Assembly: GCA_023129265.1 (NCBI GenBank)
Contig: JAGMCJ010000067.1
Span: 1-6,130, forward strand
Origin: Thermoplasmata archaeon
Lineage (GTDB): Archaea; Thermoplasmatota; Thermoplasmata; RBG-16-68-12; JAGMCJ01
Direction: 5' to 3'
Length of the DNA stretch: 6,130 nucleotides
The translations under genes and the position numbers were made by a program. Shown in pieces: positions 1 to 5,830 of the stretch. The notes under the pieces were generated by a model. That model was not told the origin of the DNA. It did no database searches and was given only the letters and a program-made list of their open reading frames with translations. Each line of letters begins with the position of its first letter. Position 1 is the first letter of the stretch.

Positions 1-1
1 G

Positions 2-349
2 CTGACGGTGTTCTTCCAGGAAGGATACGATATGATTGAGAGTATCAGGCAGGTTCTTGGGCCTCATCTTGTCATCTCTAGCTTCTGCTATCAGAGTTCT
101 CTAGAGTATGGGGACCTTGTTGGCCTGACCTATGGGGTGATTGAGAAGAACATGATGGAACGCTATAGACAGGAAAAAAGAATAAAGATCCCCAGATACC
201 TCGCCCAACTTGAGTCAATCGAAATGCTCAGAGGGGATGTCAGAAAGGGAGAACCTGTATGGTTTGGTACGGAGGATGTCTTTTCGAGAATTCGCTCAGA
301 AGCCGAAATACTGGAACCGTTTGAGGAATACCTATTGCTACAGAACTAG
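2..349 (+). CDS. 3' end of an unrecognised protein (partial at left edge)
   Basis: The frame is open from the window edge to a TAG at 347-349, so this is probably the C-terminal part of a longer protein. A GTG at 8 could be a start, but no ribosome site or promoter can be seen because the edge is there. The roughly 115 visible residues are soluble, charged and mixed alpha/beta in character. They have no membrane segment, no cysteine motif and no catalytic signature that I recognise. The C-terminus is acidic and ends in EEYLLLQN. The DNA is visibly more AT-rich than the genes to the right: positions 121-180 have 27 G/C of 60, against 37 of 60 at 1381-1440. That could mean a horizontally acquired or fast-evolving gene. 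I do not assign a function. Confidence 0.5.
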   Translation: MTVFFQEGYDMIESIRQVLGPHLVISSFCYQSSLEYGDLVGLTYGVIEKNMMERYRQEKRIKIPRYLAQLESIEMLRGDVRKGEPVWFGTEDVFSRIRSEAEILEPFEEYLLLQN

Positions 350-356
350 CACGCTT

Positions 357-592
357 CTATGAAGCCGTTCCACTGCAATGCTTTTTCAGTCCCATCACTT
401 TCCCGTCTCCGTACTTCACTCACCCATCTCATCAAGTACGTTAGTCAATGGTCGGCATTCCTTATTCGGGTTCCGGAGATCGCCATGTATCTCAGCTTTC
501 AACGCAACAGTAGTCTCACCTGGGAGCTCTTGCCGATTCTTGAGCATCTGCAACGTCGTGAGCAGCCAAGGACGGCCATTGCGAGGGCCCAT
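357..592 (-). pseudogene. Small decayed gene with an apparent one-base frameshift
   Basis: An ATG at 592-590 opens a 58-codon minus-strand ORF ending in TGA at 418-416. The frame is also open upstream to a TAG at 628-626. The peptide has a protein-like composition: MGPRNGRPWLLTTLQMLKNR near its start and NVLDEMGE just before the stop. If one base is added next to the stop, so that GAG-TGA-AG reads GAG-GTG-AAG, translation continues as VKYGDGKVMGLKKH and ends at 359-357. The combined peptide of about 75-80 residues resembles a helix-rich region followed by a beta hairpin, loosely like a winged helix. I do not recognise the family. The break could be a real mutation or a sequencing error. The plus-strand frames over the same bases look like shadows. 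Confidence 0.35.
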
Positions 593-614
593 AATACATT
601 CCCTGATTTCCTTT

Positions 615-655
615 GAAGAGCCAACCTAGATGGAGGAATCGCACTCTGGCTCTTC
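615..655. repeat. 9-bp perfect inverted repeat between two gene fragments
   Basis: GAAGAGCCA at 615-623 is the exact reverse complement of TGGCTCTTC at 647-655, with a 23-base spacer. Two further T-G wobble pairs could extend the stem outward. It lies between the start of the minus-strand fragment (592) and the plus-strand HdrA-like fragment (673), so it could be an old operator-like dyad in a divergent promoter region or an RNA hairpin. No run of T follows it, so a terminator is not obvious. Confidence 0.45.
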
Positions 656-672
656 GGTCATCGGGGTAGGCC

Positions 673-906
673 GTGAACATCGGCGTATTCGTCTGCGGCT
701 ACAGCGGGAACATCTCCAACTACATAGACACCGGCAAAGTGGCCAAGGAGGCCGGGAACCTAGATGATGTTTCTTATGTAGGCAAACGTGATGCATCCGT
801 GTACTTCTGCGCCAGGTCGATGTGCTTCCAGGTCTGCGCTCCCTTGGTGAAGACGAGTCTGTCCCTGCTCTTCCGTTGTTGGAGATTTCAGGACAACACA
901 GCCTAG
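673..906 (+). pseudogene. HdrA-like N-terminal remnant (heterodisulfide reductase subunit A)
   Basis: An ORF of 77 codons starts at GTG 673, with an in-frame TAG just upstream at 667-669, and stops at 904-906. Its first 50 residues or so match my knowledge of the HdrA N-terminus: IGVFVC, then GNIS, then a D-x-x-K-V-A-K helix, then a Y-x-C segment. HdrA is the flavin and iron-sulfur subunit of heterodisulfide reductase complexes and is usually many hundreds of residues long. Here the conserved C-x-C-G near residue 8 reads C-G-Y-S, which two G-to-A changes could produce from C-G-C-G. After about residue 52 the similarity is lost and the reading becomes low-quality. A good ribosome site is missing. 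It is most simply a truncated, decayed copy. Its stop TAG overlaps the antisense stop of the DP1 gene. Confidence 0.55.
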
Positions 907-2366
907 AACTCGAGCATCGTGTACGCGCCGCTCTCGAGGTTGACTATGGGAACGCGGCCCACAAGAGGATTCATGTTGTGCATCCTCTGATACGTCGTCT
1001 GTGACTGCCAGGTCGAGCAGTTAATCATCACGACTCCCTTATATTCCTCGATCCCTGCCCAGTGGACGTGTCCTGTGGCAAAGACGTCAGGAACCCTGTC
1101 GATCGCCAGGTAGTCCTCTCTCTCCGGCGCAATCGGGGTCTTCCCGCCGTAGATGGGTGCGAGGTGCCGCCGGACGAGCATCTCCCTCATCCCCGCCAGC
1201 GGTCTCTCGTACGACACCTCGGGGAAGGCTCCGACGAAATCATCGAGGCTCCTGCCGTGGTAGGCCAGTATCTCGACGCCGTGAAGGCTGAGCAGGCACG
1301 GGTTTCCAACGAATGTCACGTTGTCCTGAAACACCTTCCTCACGTCGGAGGGAAGAGCTGGCTGAGGCTCTGCGGGTCGGACGGCATCGTGGTTCCCGGG
1401 TTGGAGGATTATCTCCACGTGATCGGGGAGCTGGGAGAGCAGGCCCGCAAGGCTCTCATACTGCCCGTAGATGTCATCGATCTCAAGGTCCTTGTCCTGG
1501 CCGGGATAGACCCCTATTCCGTCGACCGTGTCGCCCGGGACGACGACGTACTTCACCCTTCTCGCCAGGTCGTCCGAGTCCCCGAGCCACTTCACGAGCT
1601 TCTCCCAGCGCTCGGAAAGGAACGTCTTGCTTCCCACGTGGATGTCGCCGAGGAAGGCCACGGACACGGGAACATCGGCCTCGTTGAACCGCTTGCCTGG
1701 CGGCACGTCGGGCCTGAACACCCTCTCGGCGATTATCAGATCGTTCTTGCCTGTCTTTCCCACGATCCCGAGGACCTCGTCGGGGATGAAGTCATCCGAG
1801 TGCAGGGATGAGGGTATCAGAACAGCTACGGTGTCTGTCTCGTCCTCCACATCAAGGATGAGATGACCCGAGCGGGTCCTGTTCACCTTGTAGACCATGC
1901 AGACAAAACGGACCTCCCTCATCAGCCGCTTTGCCTTCGAGATGTCCTCGCATCCCCTCAGCTCTCTCCTTTGCTTGAGTATTCCGGAGAGCTGGTGAAA
2001 CCTGTTCCTGAAATGGCAGTGGAAGTCATCTATCGAGCCCTGGCATGTCGATTCTCCCGTGATGTCCTTCAGGATGCGGATGTCGCTCTCACAGTCCTTG
2101 GCGGAAGACCCCACGTCGCGGGTCCTCGGCCTGGGAGGTTTCGGTGCCACCACTGGCATCCGCTTTGCCTTGTCTGCCGCAAAGACGGCAATCCCTTCCG
2201 CCTTGGTGATTTCTTCCATCGTGATCACGAAGGGCTTGTCCCGAAAGCGCGTGAACAGATCCTCGACATAAGAAATCGGGTCCTCCTTCTCCAGGATGTA
2301 GCTGGCAGCCTCGGGCTCAAGAAGGGTTCCCTTGTCGAGAACTAGGCTCAAAAGCTTGCTCCGCAT
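903..2366 (-). CDS. polB: DNA polymerase D small subunit DP1 (3'-5' exonuclease)
   Basis: This is the small subunit of archaeal DNA polymerase D, which carries the proofreading exonuclease and pairs with the DP2 catalytic subunit at the replication fork. With the ATG at 2366 it has 487 residues: an N-terminal helical region (about 1-60), a Pro/Arg-rich linker (about 70-95), an OB-fold region (about 150-220) and a calcineurin/Mre11-type phosphoesterase domain (about 230-470). All metal motifs are present: GDIH at 240-243, GD at 278-279, GNHD at 324-327, YHGR with H370, and GHVH at 432-435. The exonuclease is therefore probably active. The frame could begin at ATG 2378 or TTG 2414. I prefer 2366 because it lies about 30 bases from the TATA-like element centred at 2396, as for a nearly leaderless transcript. 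No DP2 gene is in the window. Identity is very likely; the start is less certain. Confidence 0.95.
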   Translation of the reverse strand: MRSKLLSLVLDKGTLLEPEAASYILEKEDPISYVEDLFTRFRDKPFVITMEEITKAEGIAVFAADKAKRMPVVAPKPPRPRTRDVGSSAKDCESDIRILKDITGESTCQGSIDDFHCHFRNRFHQLSGILKQRRELRGCEDISKAKRLMREVRFVCMVYKVNRTRSGHLILDVEDETDTVAVLIPSSLHSDDFIPDEVLGIVGKTGKNDLIIAERVFRPDVPPGKRFNEADVPVSVAFLGDIHVGSKTFLSERWEKLVKWLGDSDDLARRVKYVVVPGDTVDGIGVYPGQDKDLEIDDIYGQYESLAGLLSQLPDHVEIILQPGNHDAVRPAEPQPALPSDVRKVFQDNVTFVGNPCLLSLHGVEILAYHGRSLDDFVGAFPEVSYERPLAGMREMLVRRHLAPIYGGKTPIAPEREDYLAIDRVPDVFATGHVHWAGIEEYKGVVMINCSTWQSQTTYQRMHNMNPLVGRVPIVNLESGAYTMLEF

Positions 2367-2392
2367 TCCATAGCTCATTGTCCGAACAAATC

Positions 2393-2399
2393 TAAATAT
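2393..2399. promoter_or_regulatory. Shared bidirectional TATA-like element (TAAATAT / ATATTTA)
   Basis: An AT-rich heptamer sits in the short gap between the divergent DP1 gene and the UPF0201 gene. Taking the usual archaeal distance of about 26-27 bases from TATA centre to transcription start, transcripts would begin near 2422 on plus and near 2370 on minus. Each predicted start is about 4 bases before an ATG (2426 on plus, 2366 on minus). One element could thus direct both units. This is inferred from spacing only. Confidence 0.5.
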
Positions 2400-2425
2400 C
2401 TTTCCACCTCGCAACTCTTATCTCG

Positions 2426-2821
2426 ATGTTCGCATTCTTCCGGGCGATGAGGATTGAGGTGAGGACTCCCTGCAATCCGACGGAGGACGCACGGAAGGTC
2501 GAGCGGGCGATGAAGAATGTCTTCCCGGACCTGGACATCAGAAAGGAGGCGGGGTTCCTCATCGGGACTGGGACCTCTGCGGAGAGGTTCGGTGAGCTTC
2601 TCAAGAACCAGAGGATCAGGTCTGCGGCAAGGGCGGTCTTCCTCTCCTCCCGTTCGGGCAACGAGGTCTCTTTCACTCTCAACAAGCAGGTCGCGTTCAT
2701 CGGGAAGGTGAGCTTTGGGTCAGGTTCCCCGCTCGGAGACATCGAAGTGAAGATGACTGACAAGGACATCGAAGCCTTCATAGATTCCATAGCGCCTAGG
2801 ATCGGAGATGTTGGCGAATGA
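2426..2821 (+). CDS. UPF0201 family protein (archaeal, predicted RNA-binding)
   Basis: This is a 131-residue protein that matches the archaeal UPF0201 family, which some resources list as a predicted RNA-binding or exosome-associated protein; its biochemical role is not established. Recognisable family features are the N-terminal VxTPxxPTED segment with a following KVERAM helix and FPDL (about residues 12-36), the FGELLKNQRIRSAAR segment (about 55-69), and the NKQVAFIGKVSF and SPLGDIEV strands (about 86-108). The ATG at 2426 fits a leaderless transcript from the TATA-like element at 2393-2399. The in-frame ATG at 2447 (residue 8) matches the usual family N-terminus better, and I cannot decide between them. 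It is the first gene of a two-gene unit, and its TGA overlaps the next ATG by four bases. Confidence 0.88.
   Translation: MFAFFRAMRIEVRTPCNPTEDARKVERAMKNVFPDLDIRKEAGFLIGTGTSAERFGELLKNQRIRSAARAVFLSSRSGNEVSFTLNKQVAFIGKVSFGSGSPLGDIEVKMTDKDIEAFIDSIAPRIGDVGE
2804..2809 (+). promoter_or_regulatory. Shine-Dalgarno-like site (GGAGAT) for the TIM-barrel gene
   Basis: GGAGAT lies 8 bases before the ATG at 2818, inside the 3' end of the UPF0201 gene. It matches the start of the archaeal GGAGGTGA consensus. It supports the 2818 start and initiation within a polycistronic message, in contrast to the leaderless-looking first genes. Confidence 0.55.
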
Positions 2822-3582
2822 TCTCAATAGGTTGTCCCCCGCTCTCCCTGCTTCCCTTCGAGGAGGCCTTGCGGATGGTCGAGGGCAAGTTCGACGGATG
2901 GGAAATCGTGGCGGAGGGGAAGCACCTCCTCCCCGAAATCGAGAGCGCCCTGGAACAGGTCATGTCCAGCCATTCCATCAAGTTCACGGTGCACGCCCCC
3001 CTCAGCGACATCAACATAGGCACCCTCAACCCGGGGGTCAAGAGGGAGGCAATCAACCAATTGGTCGAGGTCGTGGAGATAGCACATCGTCTTGGGATAG
3101 AGAGGGTGACGATGCATCCGGGTTTCCTCTCGCCCATAACGTTCGGCAGGAGGAAGCTTGCCGAGGAAGCGGTCCGGGACTCGGTGGAGGAGATCGAGCG
3201 GAGGACGGCGGGGACGGATGTGGTCAAGTGCATCGAGAACATGCCACGTTTGTTCATCACGCTGTTCTCGGAGCCCGAAGAGATGCTCGATCTCATCGAC
3301 GGGACCTCTTTCCAGCTCTGCCTCGACGTGGGGCATGCGAACACGACGGACAACTTATCCGCGTTTCTCGAGCATTGGGAGAGATTCGGCAGCGTGCACG
3401 TGCATGACAACAGAGGGAAGTCCGACGAGCACCTTCCGCTGGGCGAGGGAGAGATAGACTTCGAGATGGTGTTCAGCATGCTGCGGGATTACAGAGGCGA
3501 CTTCGTAGTGGAGTCGAGAAGCGTGGAGGAGGGTTTGGCGGGAAAGCGGTTCATCGAGTCATTGCAAATAGCCGCACCTTAG
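2818..3582 (+). CDS. Xylose isomerase-like / AP endonuclease family 2 TIM-barrel protein
   Basis: This 254-residue protein belongs to the xylose isomerase-like TIM-barrel superfamily, which includes sugar-phosphate isomerases/epimerases and endonuclease IV. The likely metal ligands are all visible and in endonuclease IV order: H59 (VHAPL), H100 (MHPG), E140 (IENMP), D170 and H173 (LDVGHA), H196 (VHVHDN), D203 and H205 (SDEHLPLGEGEIDF) and E232 (VVES). The protein is a little shorter than typical endonuclease IV. The HDN...DEHLPLGEG pattern is equally common in sugar isomerase-type members, so the substrate is not settled: it may be an abasic-site nuclease or a sugar isomerase/epimerase. It is translationally coupled to the UPF0201 gene by ATGA at 2818-2821. 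Its last 24 bases overlap the convergent membrane-protein gene. Confidence 0.88.
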   Translation: MISIGCPPLSLLPFEEALRMVEGKFDGWEIVAEGKHLLPEIESALEQVMSSHSIKFTVHAPLSDINIGTLNPGVKREAINQLVEVVEIAHRLGIERVTMHPGFLSPITFGRRKLAEEAVRDSVEEIERRTAGTDVVKCIENMPRLFITLFSEPEEMLDLIDGTSFQLCLDVGHANTTDNLSAFLEHWERFGSVHVHDNRGKSDEHLPLGEGEIDFEMVFSMLRDYRGDFVVESRSVEEGLAGKRFIESLQIAAP

Positions 3583-4977
3583 GCACTGGAACCTCCCCTC
3601 GATGTACCTGGCCTCCTGATACCCGCACTTGGGGCACACGAAGCCGAACTGCTGCGGGCTCGCTACCTGTGACGGCACCCCCCGTGCTGTCCGGACACCT
3701 CCCGCAGGAGCCGGAGCGGGCCGGGGTAAGCGGAAGAGCGAACCCAGAGCGTCCAGTACCTTCATGGAGTAATAGATGAAGAAGAGAAAGCCAGCAACGA
3801 TGAAGACGACTACCGCCAGTGCAAGGAAGATCACCACGCCCAGGTGACCGCTTTCCACCGAGACAAATACGGAAGCCGCGTAGTAGTCCACAGCGAAGTG
3901 GAAGAGAATGGCCGCCCAGATGCCCCTCTTCACATACAGGTACCCGAGGATGAGGCCCGCGAACAGTGCTGGAGCCAGCTTGAAGATGTCCCAGGAAGGG
4001 ATGTGAGCGATCCCGAATATCATTGCAGAGACGATGATCAAGGCCCAGGTGTATGGCTTCATCCTCCCGCTCCCGCCAAAGAGCTCCTTGAGAAGCGGCC
4101 TGCCTCTGACACCGGCTCCCAGCGCGATCAGGAACATGGGGACACCGAGGAAGACCAGGCGGGTGGCTATCTCCTCGTAGACAGACGCATTTGCGAGCTC
4201 GAACAGCATATACCACAGCGGAACGTCTACCATCGAGGGTGAGGACGCATCAACCTCGAACATCGACAGGAAGAGAAGGTATGCAGCAGTGAAGAAGAGG
4301 TAAGTACAGAACAGCTGACAAACCATCGCCCAGGAGGTCTTGGTGGATAGCTTGAGCCTCCCGTCTTTCACCGAGGAGATCATGTCAGAAACGAGCTTCT
4401 TGCCGTCAAGTACAACCGCCAGCGAAAGTGAAACGGCGATGGCAACGAGCAGGGCGAGATAGTAGAGGAAGAACGAGCCGGGATCGCTGAAACTGAACAG
4501 GCCGAGGGGGAACGGAACCAGCACAAAGATTGTGACGGCGCAGTCTGGACAACCCTGATCCATTATGCCCGGAATGACCTCGCTCATCCCCCAGAACAGG
4601 TATCCGGAGATTACGACCAAAAGAAGGAGAAATACAATCAGTACTCCTATCCAGACAAAGGACCCGAGGACGTGAATCATCTTCCTCATGGAATCGTGAA
4701 GTGACACTTCCTGATAGGGCGGATAATACGCGGCCGCTTGACCGCAGACGGGACAGTAGCTGCCTTGGAAAAGAGTCCCACAATGGGCGCATTGAGTGAC
4801 CGCGGGAACCGTTGGGCGGGCAACCGCCCCGCAATAGGGACAGAAGCTCCCGGAGAAGGCCTGACCGCAGGAGGGGCACGCAACGAGACCGCGCGGTGCG
4901 GGTTCCGCGGCAACCTCAAAGCCGCACCGAGGACAGAACCGCTGAGGAACCTCCGCTCCGCATCTGGGACAGTTCAC
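3559..4977 (-). CDS. CPBP-family (CAAX protease-like) membrane protein with four zinc ribbons
   Basis: This 472-residue protein has three N-terminal CxxC...CxxC zinc ribbons (C3/C6/C15/C18; C34/C37/C46/C49; C63/C66/C75/C78). A multi-pass membrane region follows, with hydrophobic stretches near 103-127, 166-190, 215-240, 253-283, 308-328, 335-350, 352-372 and 380-403. A Pro/Ala-rich linker (about 418-432) leads to a fourth zinc ribbon (C448/C451/C465/C468). The CPBP/Abi intramembrane protease motifs are present: EEIATR (E268, E269, R273), FGIAH (H325) and HFAVD (H360, D364). It is probably a metal-dependent intramembrane protease or related processing enzyme; its substrate is unknown. The start is a GTG at 4977, about 26 bases from the centre of a TTAAATA element, consistent with a leaderless transcript. 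The zinc-ribbon tails are presumably cytoplasmic. The family call is firm and the function is inferred. Confidence 0.9.
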   Translation of the reverse strand: MNCPRCGAEVPQRFCPRCGFEVAAEPAPRGLVACPSCGQAFSGSFCPYCGAVARPTVPAVTQCAHCGTLFQGSYCPVCGQAAAYYPPYQEVSLHDSMRKMIHVLGSFVWIGVLIVFLLLLVVISGYLFWGMSEVIPGIMDQGCPDCAVTIFVLVPFPLGLFSFSDPGSFFLYYLALLVAIAVSLSLAVVLDGKKLVSDMISSVKDGRLKLSTKTSWAMVCQLFCTYLFFTAAYLLFLSMFEVDASSPSMVDVPLWYMLFELANASVYEEIATRLVFLGVPMFLIALGAGVRGRPLLKELFGGSGRMKPYTWALIIVSAMIFGIAHIPSWDIFKLAPALFAGLILGYLYVKRGIWAAILFHFAVDYYAASVFVSVESGHLGVVIFLALAVVVFIVAGFLFFIYYSMKVLDALGSLFRLPRPAPAPAGGVRTARGVPSQVASPQQFGFVCPKCGYQEARYIEGRFQCLRCGYLQ

Positions 4978-4999
4978 ATCTGTGCTACGAGAATCTGTC

Positions 5000-5006
5000 T
5001 ATTTAA
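5000..5006 (-). promoter_or_regulatory. TATA-like element for the CPBP gene
   Basis: Read on the minus strand the bases are TTAAATA, centred about 26 bases upstream of the GTG at 4977. That is the usual archaeal TATA-to-start distance, so transcription probably begins at or beside the start codon. This also supports the GTG start over any downstream alternative. Confidence 0.55.
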
Positions 5007-5035
5007 GGGATACGGTGAGGGTTCGGCACATGGAC

Positions 5036-5043
5036 TTAAATAT
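5036..5043 (+). promoter_or_regulatory. TATA-like element upstream of the 83-residue gene
   Basis: TTAAATAT reads toward the small gene at 5147. With the usual spacing, transcription would start near 5066, leaving a leader of about 80 bases. The other promoters in the window appear to be leaderless or nearly so. The element lies about 30 bases from the opposing TATA of the CPBP gene, so the two units are divergent. Confidence 0.45.
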
Positions 5044-5101
5044 GCCCAACGCTTTCGTGTGCTTCACCCTGAACCTCCAAGCCAAGAGGCCAAGGAAACA
5101 G

Positions 5102-5129
5102 TCGTGCGGAGTTCGCAGACATCGCACGA
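5102..5129 (+). repeat. 7-bp hairpin in the leader of the 83-residue gene
   Basis: TCGTGCG at 5102-5108 pairs perfectly with CGCACGA at 5123-5129 around a 14-base loop. It lies in the presumed leader, ending 5 bases before a GGGGG run (5135-5139) that could act as a weak ribosome site 7 bases before the ATG at 5147. It could influence translation or be a protein-binding dyad. No conservation evidence is available. Confidence 0.4.
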
Positions 5130-5146
5130 ACACCGGGGGAAAAACG

Positions 5147-5398
5147 ATGGAAAACCAAAGGAGATCGAAGGTGCATTTCGAAACGCTAAGCTCTGAGAAA
5201 ATCGGTTTTGGAAAAAGCAATTTCCTCGAGGTCGCCCGAAAGAAGGCAACGACAGAGGAAGGAGAGGAGAACGAGTTCATCTCCCTTTCGAGAGGGTACT
5301 ACCTCGACGACGGAACGGCGAGATTCAAGAAATCCCTCACCATTCCGGACGATCCCGAAATAAAGGACTTTGTGGCTGAGAAGATAAAGACGCTGTAG
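5147..5398 (+). CDS. Small conserved-looking protein, 83 residues, possibly PC4-like
   Basis: I do not recognise this gene with certainty. The ATG at 5147 gives an 83-residue soluble, charged protein. The same frame is open upstream to 4982, but those residues look non-coding and would precede the predicted transcription start. The predicted layout is beta-rich: a VHFETL strand, FGKSNFLEVARKK, EFISLSRGYYLDDGTARFKKSLTI, and a final helix PEIKDFVAEKIKTL. Four strands followed by one helix, rich in Lys, Arg and aromatic residues, resembles the PC4-like single-stranded DNA-binding fold. That is only a structural guess. No membrane segment, cysteine or signal peptide is present. It forms its own transcription unit, divergent from the CPBP gene and convergent with the next gene. 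Confidence 0.75.
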   Translation: MENQRRSKVHFETLSSEKIGFGKSNFLEVARKKATTEEGEENEFISLSRGYYLDDGTARFKKSLTIPDDPEIKDFVAEKIKTL

Positions 5399-5431
5399 TG
5401 GCCTTTTCGAGCGGCAGGACGCCGGCCCAAG

Positions 5432-5470
5432 ATTCTGCTATCATTCTTGATAACGAGTTTGCAGAATGAT
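5432..5470. repeat. Nested, mutually exclusive inverted repeats in a convergent spacer
   Basis: The 108-base gap between two convergent genes holds overlapping dyads. ATTCTGC (5432-5438) pairs with GCAGAAT (5461-5467). ATCATTCT (5440-5447) pairs with AGAATGAT (5463-5470). TATCA (5439-5443) pairs with TGATA (5448-5452) around a TTCT loop. The first two share their right arm and cannot form together. The likely role is transcript 3'-end structure for one or both genes. A short T run (TTTT at 5404-5407) follows the plus-strand stop codon. Confidence 0.4.
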
Positions 5471-5506
5471 GACCAACCAGCAGGCTGGAATAATCCGAAT
5501 CGCCAA

Positions 5507-5800
5507 TCATCCAAAAAGGAAGCCGACCCCGTCGGCCACTGTGTCCTCTTCCGCCTTGAACTTGTCGTAGGCCGACTTCGCCTTCTCCTCCTGTAGGGCC
5601 TCCCCGATACCTTTGAATATCTCCTTGGCCCGATCGACGGCCTCTTCCGTGCCCTCGACGAACAGGAGCGTTCCCTCCATGTCCTCCCCGAGCACCTTCG
5701 CCTCCCTAATCACAATGCTCTGTCTGCTCACAAGATCGTCCTTCAGAGCCTCGTTCATCTTTCCCGTTTTTCCCTTGTCGATGCTGAAGATGACGTACAT
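5507..5800 (-). CDS. Small archaeal hypothetical protein, ferredoxin-like fold
   Basis: With the ATG at 5800 this is a 97-residue soluble protein. The layout is strand (MYVIFSI), helix (KMNEALKDDLVSRQ), strand (IVIREAKVLG), strand (GTLLFVEG), helix (EEAVDRAKEIFKGIG), then an acidic helical tail ending in GVGFLFG. That beta-alpha-beta-beta-alpha order suggests a ferredoxin-like fold. It resembles small uncharacterised proteins I associate with Thermoplasmata-type archaea, but I cannot name a function. The frame runs upstream to 5869. ATG 5818 is only about 16 bases from the TATA centre, too close to be transcribed, whereas ATG 5800 is about 34 bases away and has an AGGA (5811-5808) 7 bases before it. 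It is a monocistronic unit, convergent with the 83-residue gene. Confidence 0.8.
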   Translation of the reverse strand: MYVIFSIDKGKTGKMNEALKDDLVSRQSIVIREAKVLGEDMEGTLLFVEGTEEAVDRAKEIFKGIGEALQEEKAKSAYDKFKAEEDTVADGVGFLFG

Positions 5801-5830
5801 GATGAATTCCTGAGCCATGATTGGGCTGAG

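Noticed and set aside
359..629. Plus-strand frames of about 85 codons in the left intergenic region
   Set aside because: They lack a ribosome site, and their products are Ser/Arg-rich with no pattern. The minus-strand frame over the same bases looks more like protein.
822..1004. Continuation of the HdrA-like fragment in the next frame (GTG 822)
   Set aside because: I tested whether a one-base slip near 824 restores the HdrA sequence. Only a short M-C-x-P-G-like match could be forced, and the residues after it do not resemble HdrA.
1062..1811. Long plus-strand frame of 249 codons opposite DP1
   Set aside because: It lies entirely antisense to a complete DP1 gene with all catalytic motifs. 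It is a high-GC shadow with no domain and no promoter.
2796..3479. Minus-strand frame of 227 codons opposite the TIM-barrel gene
   Set aside because: It is antisense to a gene with all metal ligands. Its own product is Ser-rich low-complexity with no recognisable motif.
3551..4216. Minus-strand frame of 221 codons within the CPBP gene
   Set aside because: It is in another frame of the same strand. The CPBP frame carries the zinc ribbons and protease motifs.
5059..5196. Possible small leaderless ORF from GTG 5059 overlapping the 83-residue gene
   Set aside because: The GTG is only about 20 bases from the TATA centre, too close for transcription to include it. The peptide has no protein-like pattern.
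5465..5520. C/D box small RNA suggested by ATGATGA at 5465-5471
   Set aside because: There is a C-box-like heptamer but no properly placed CTGA D box or internal C'/D' pair.
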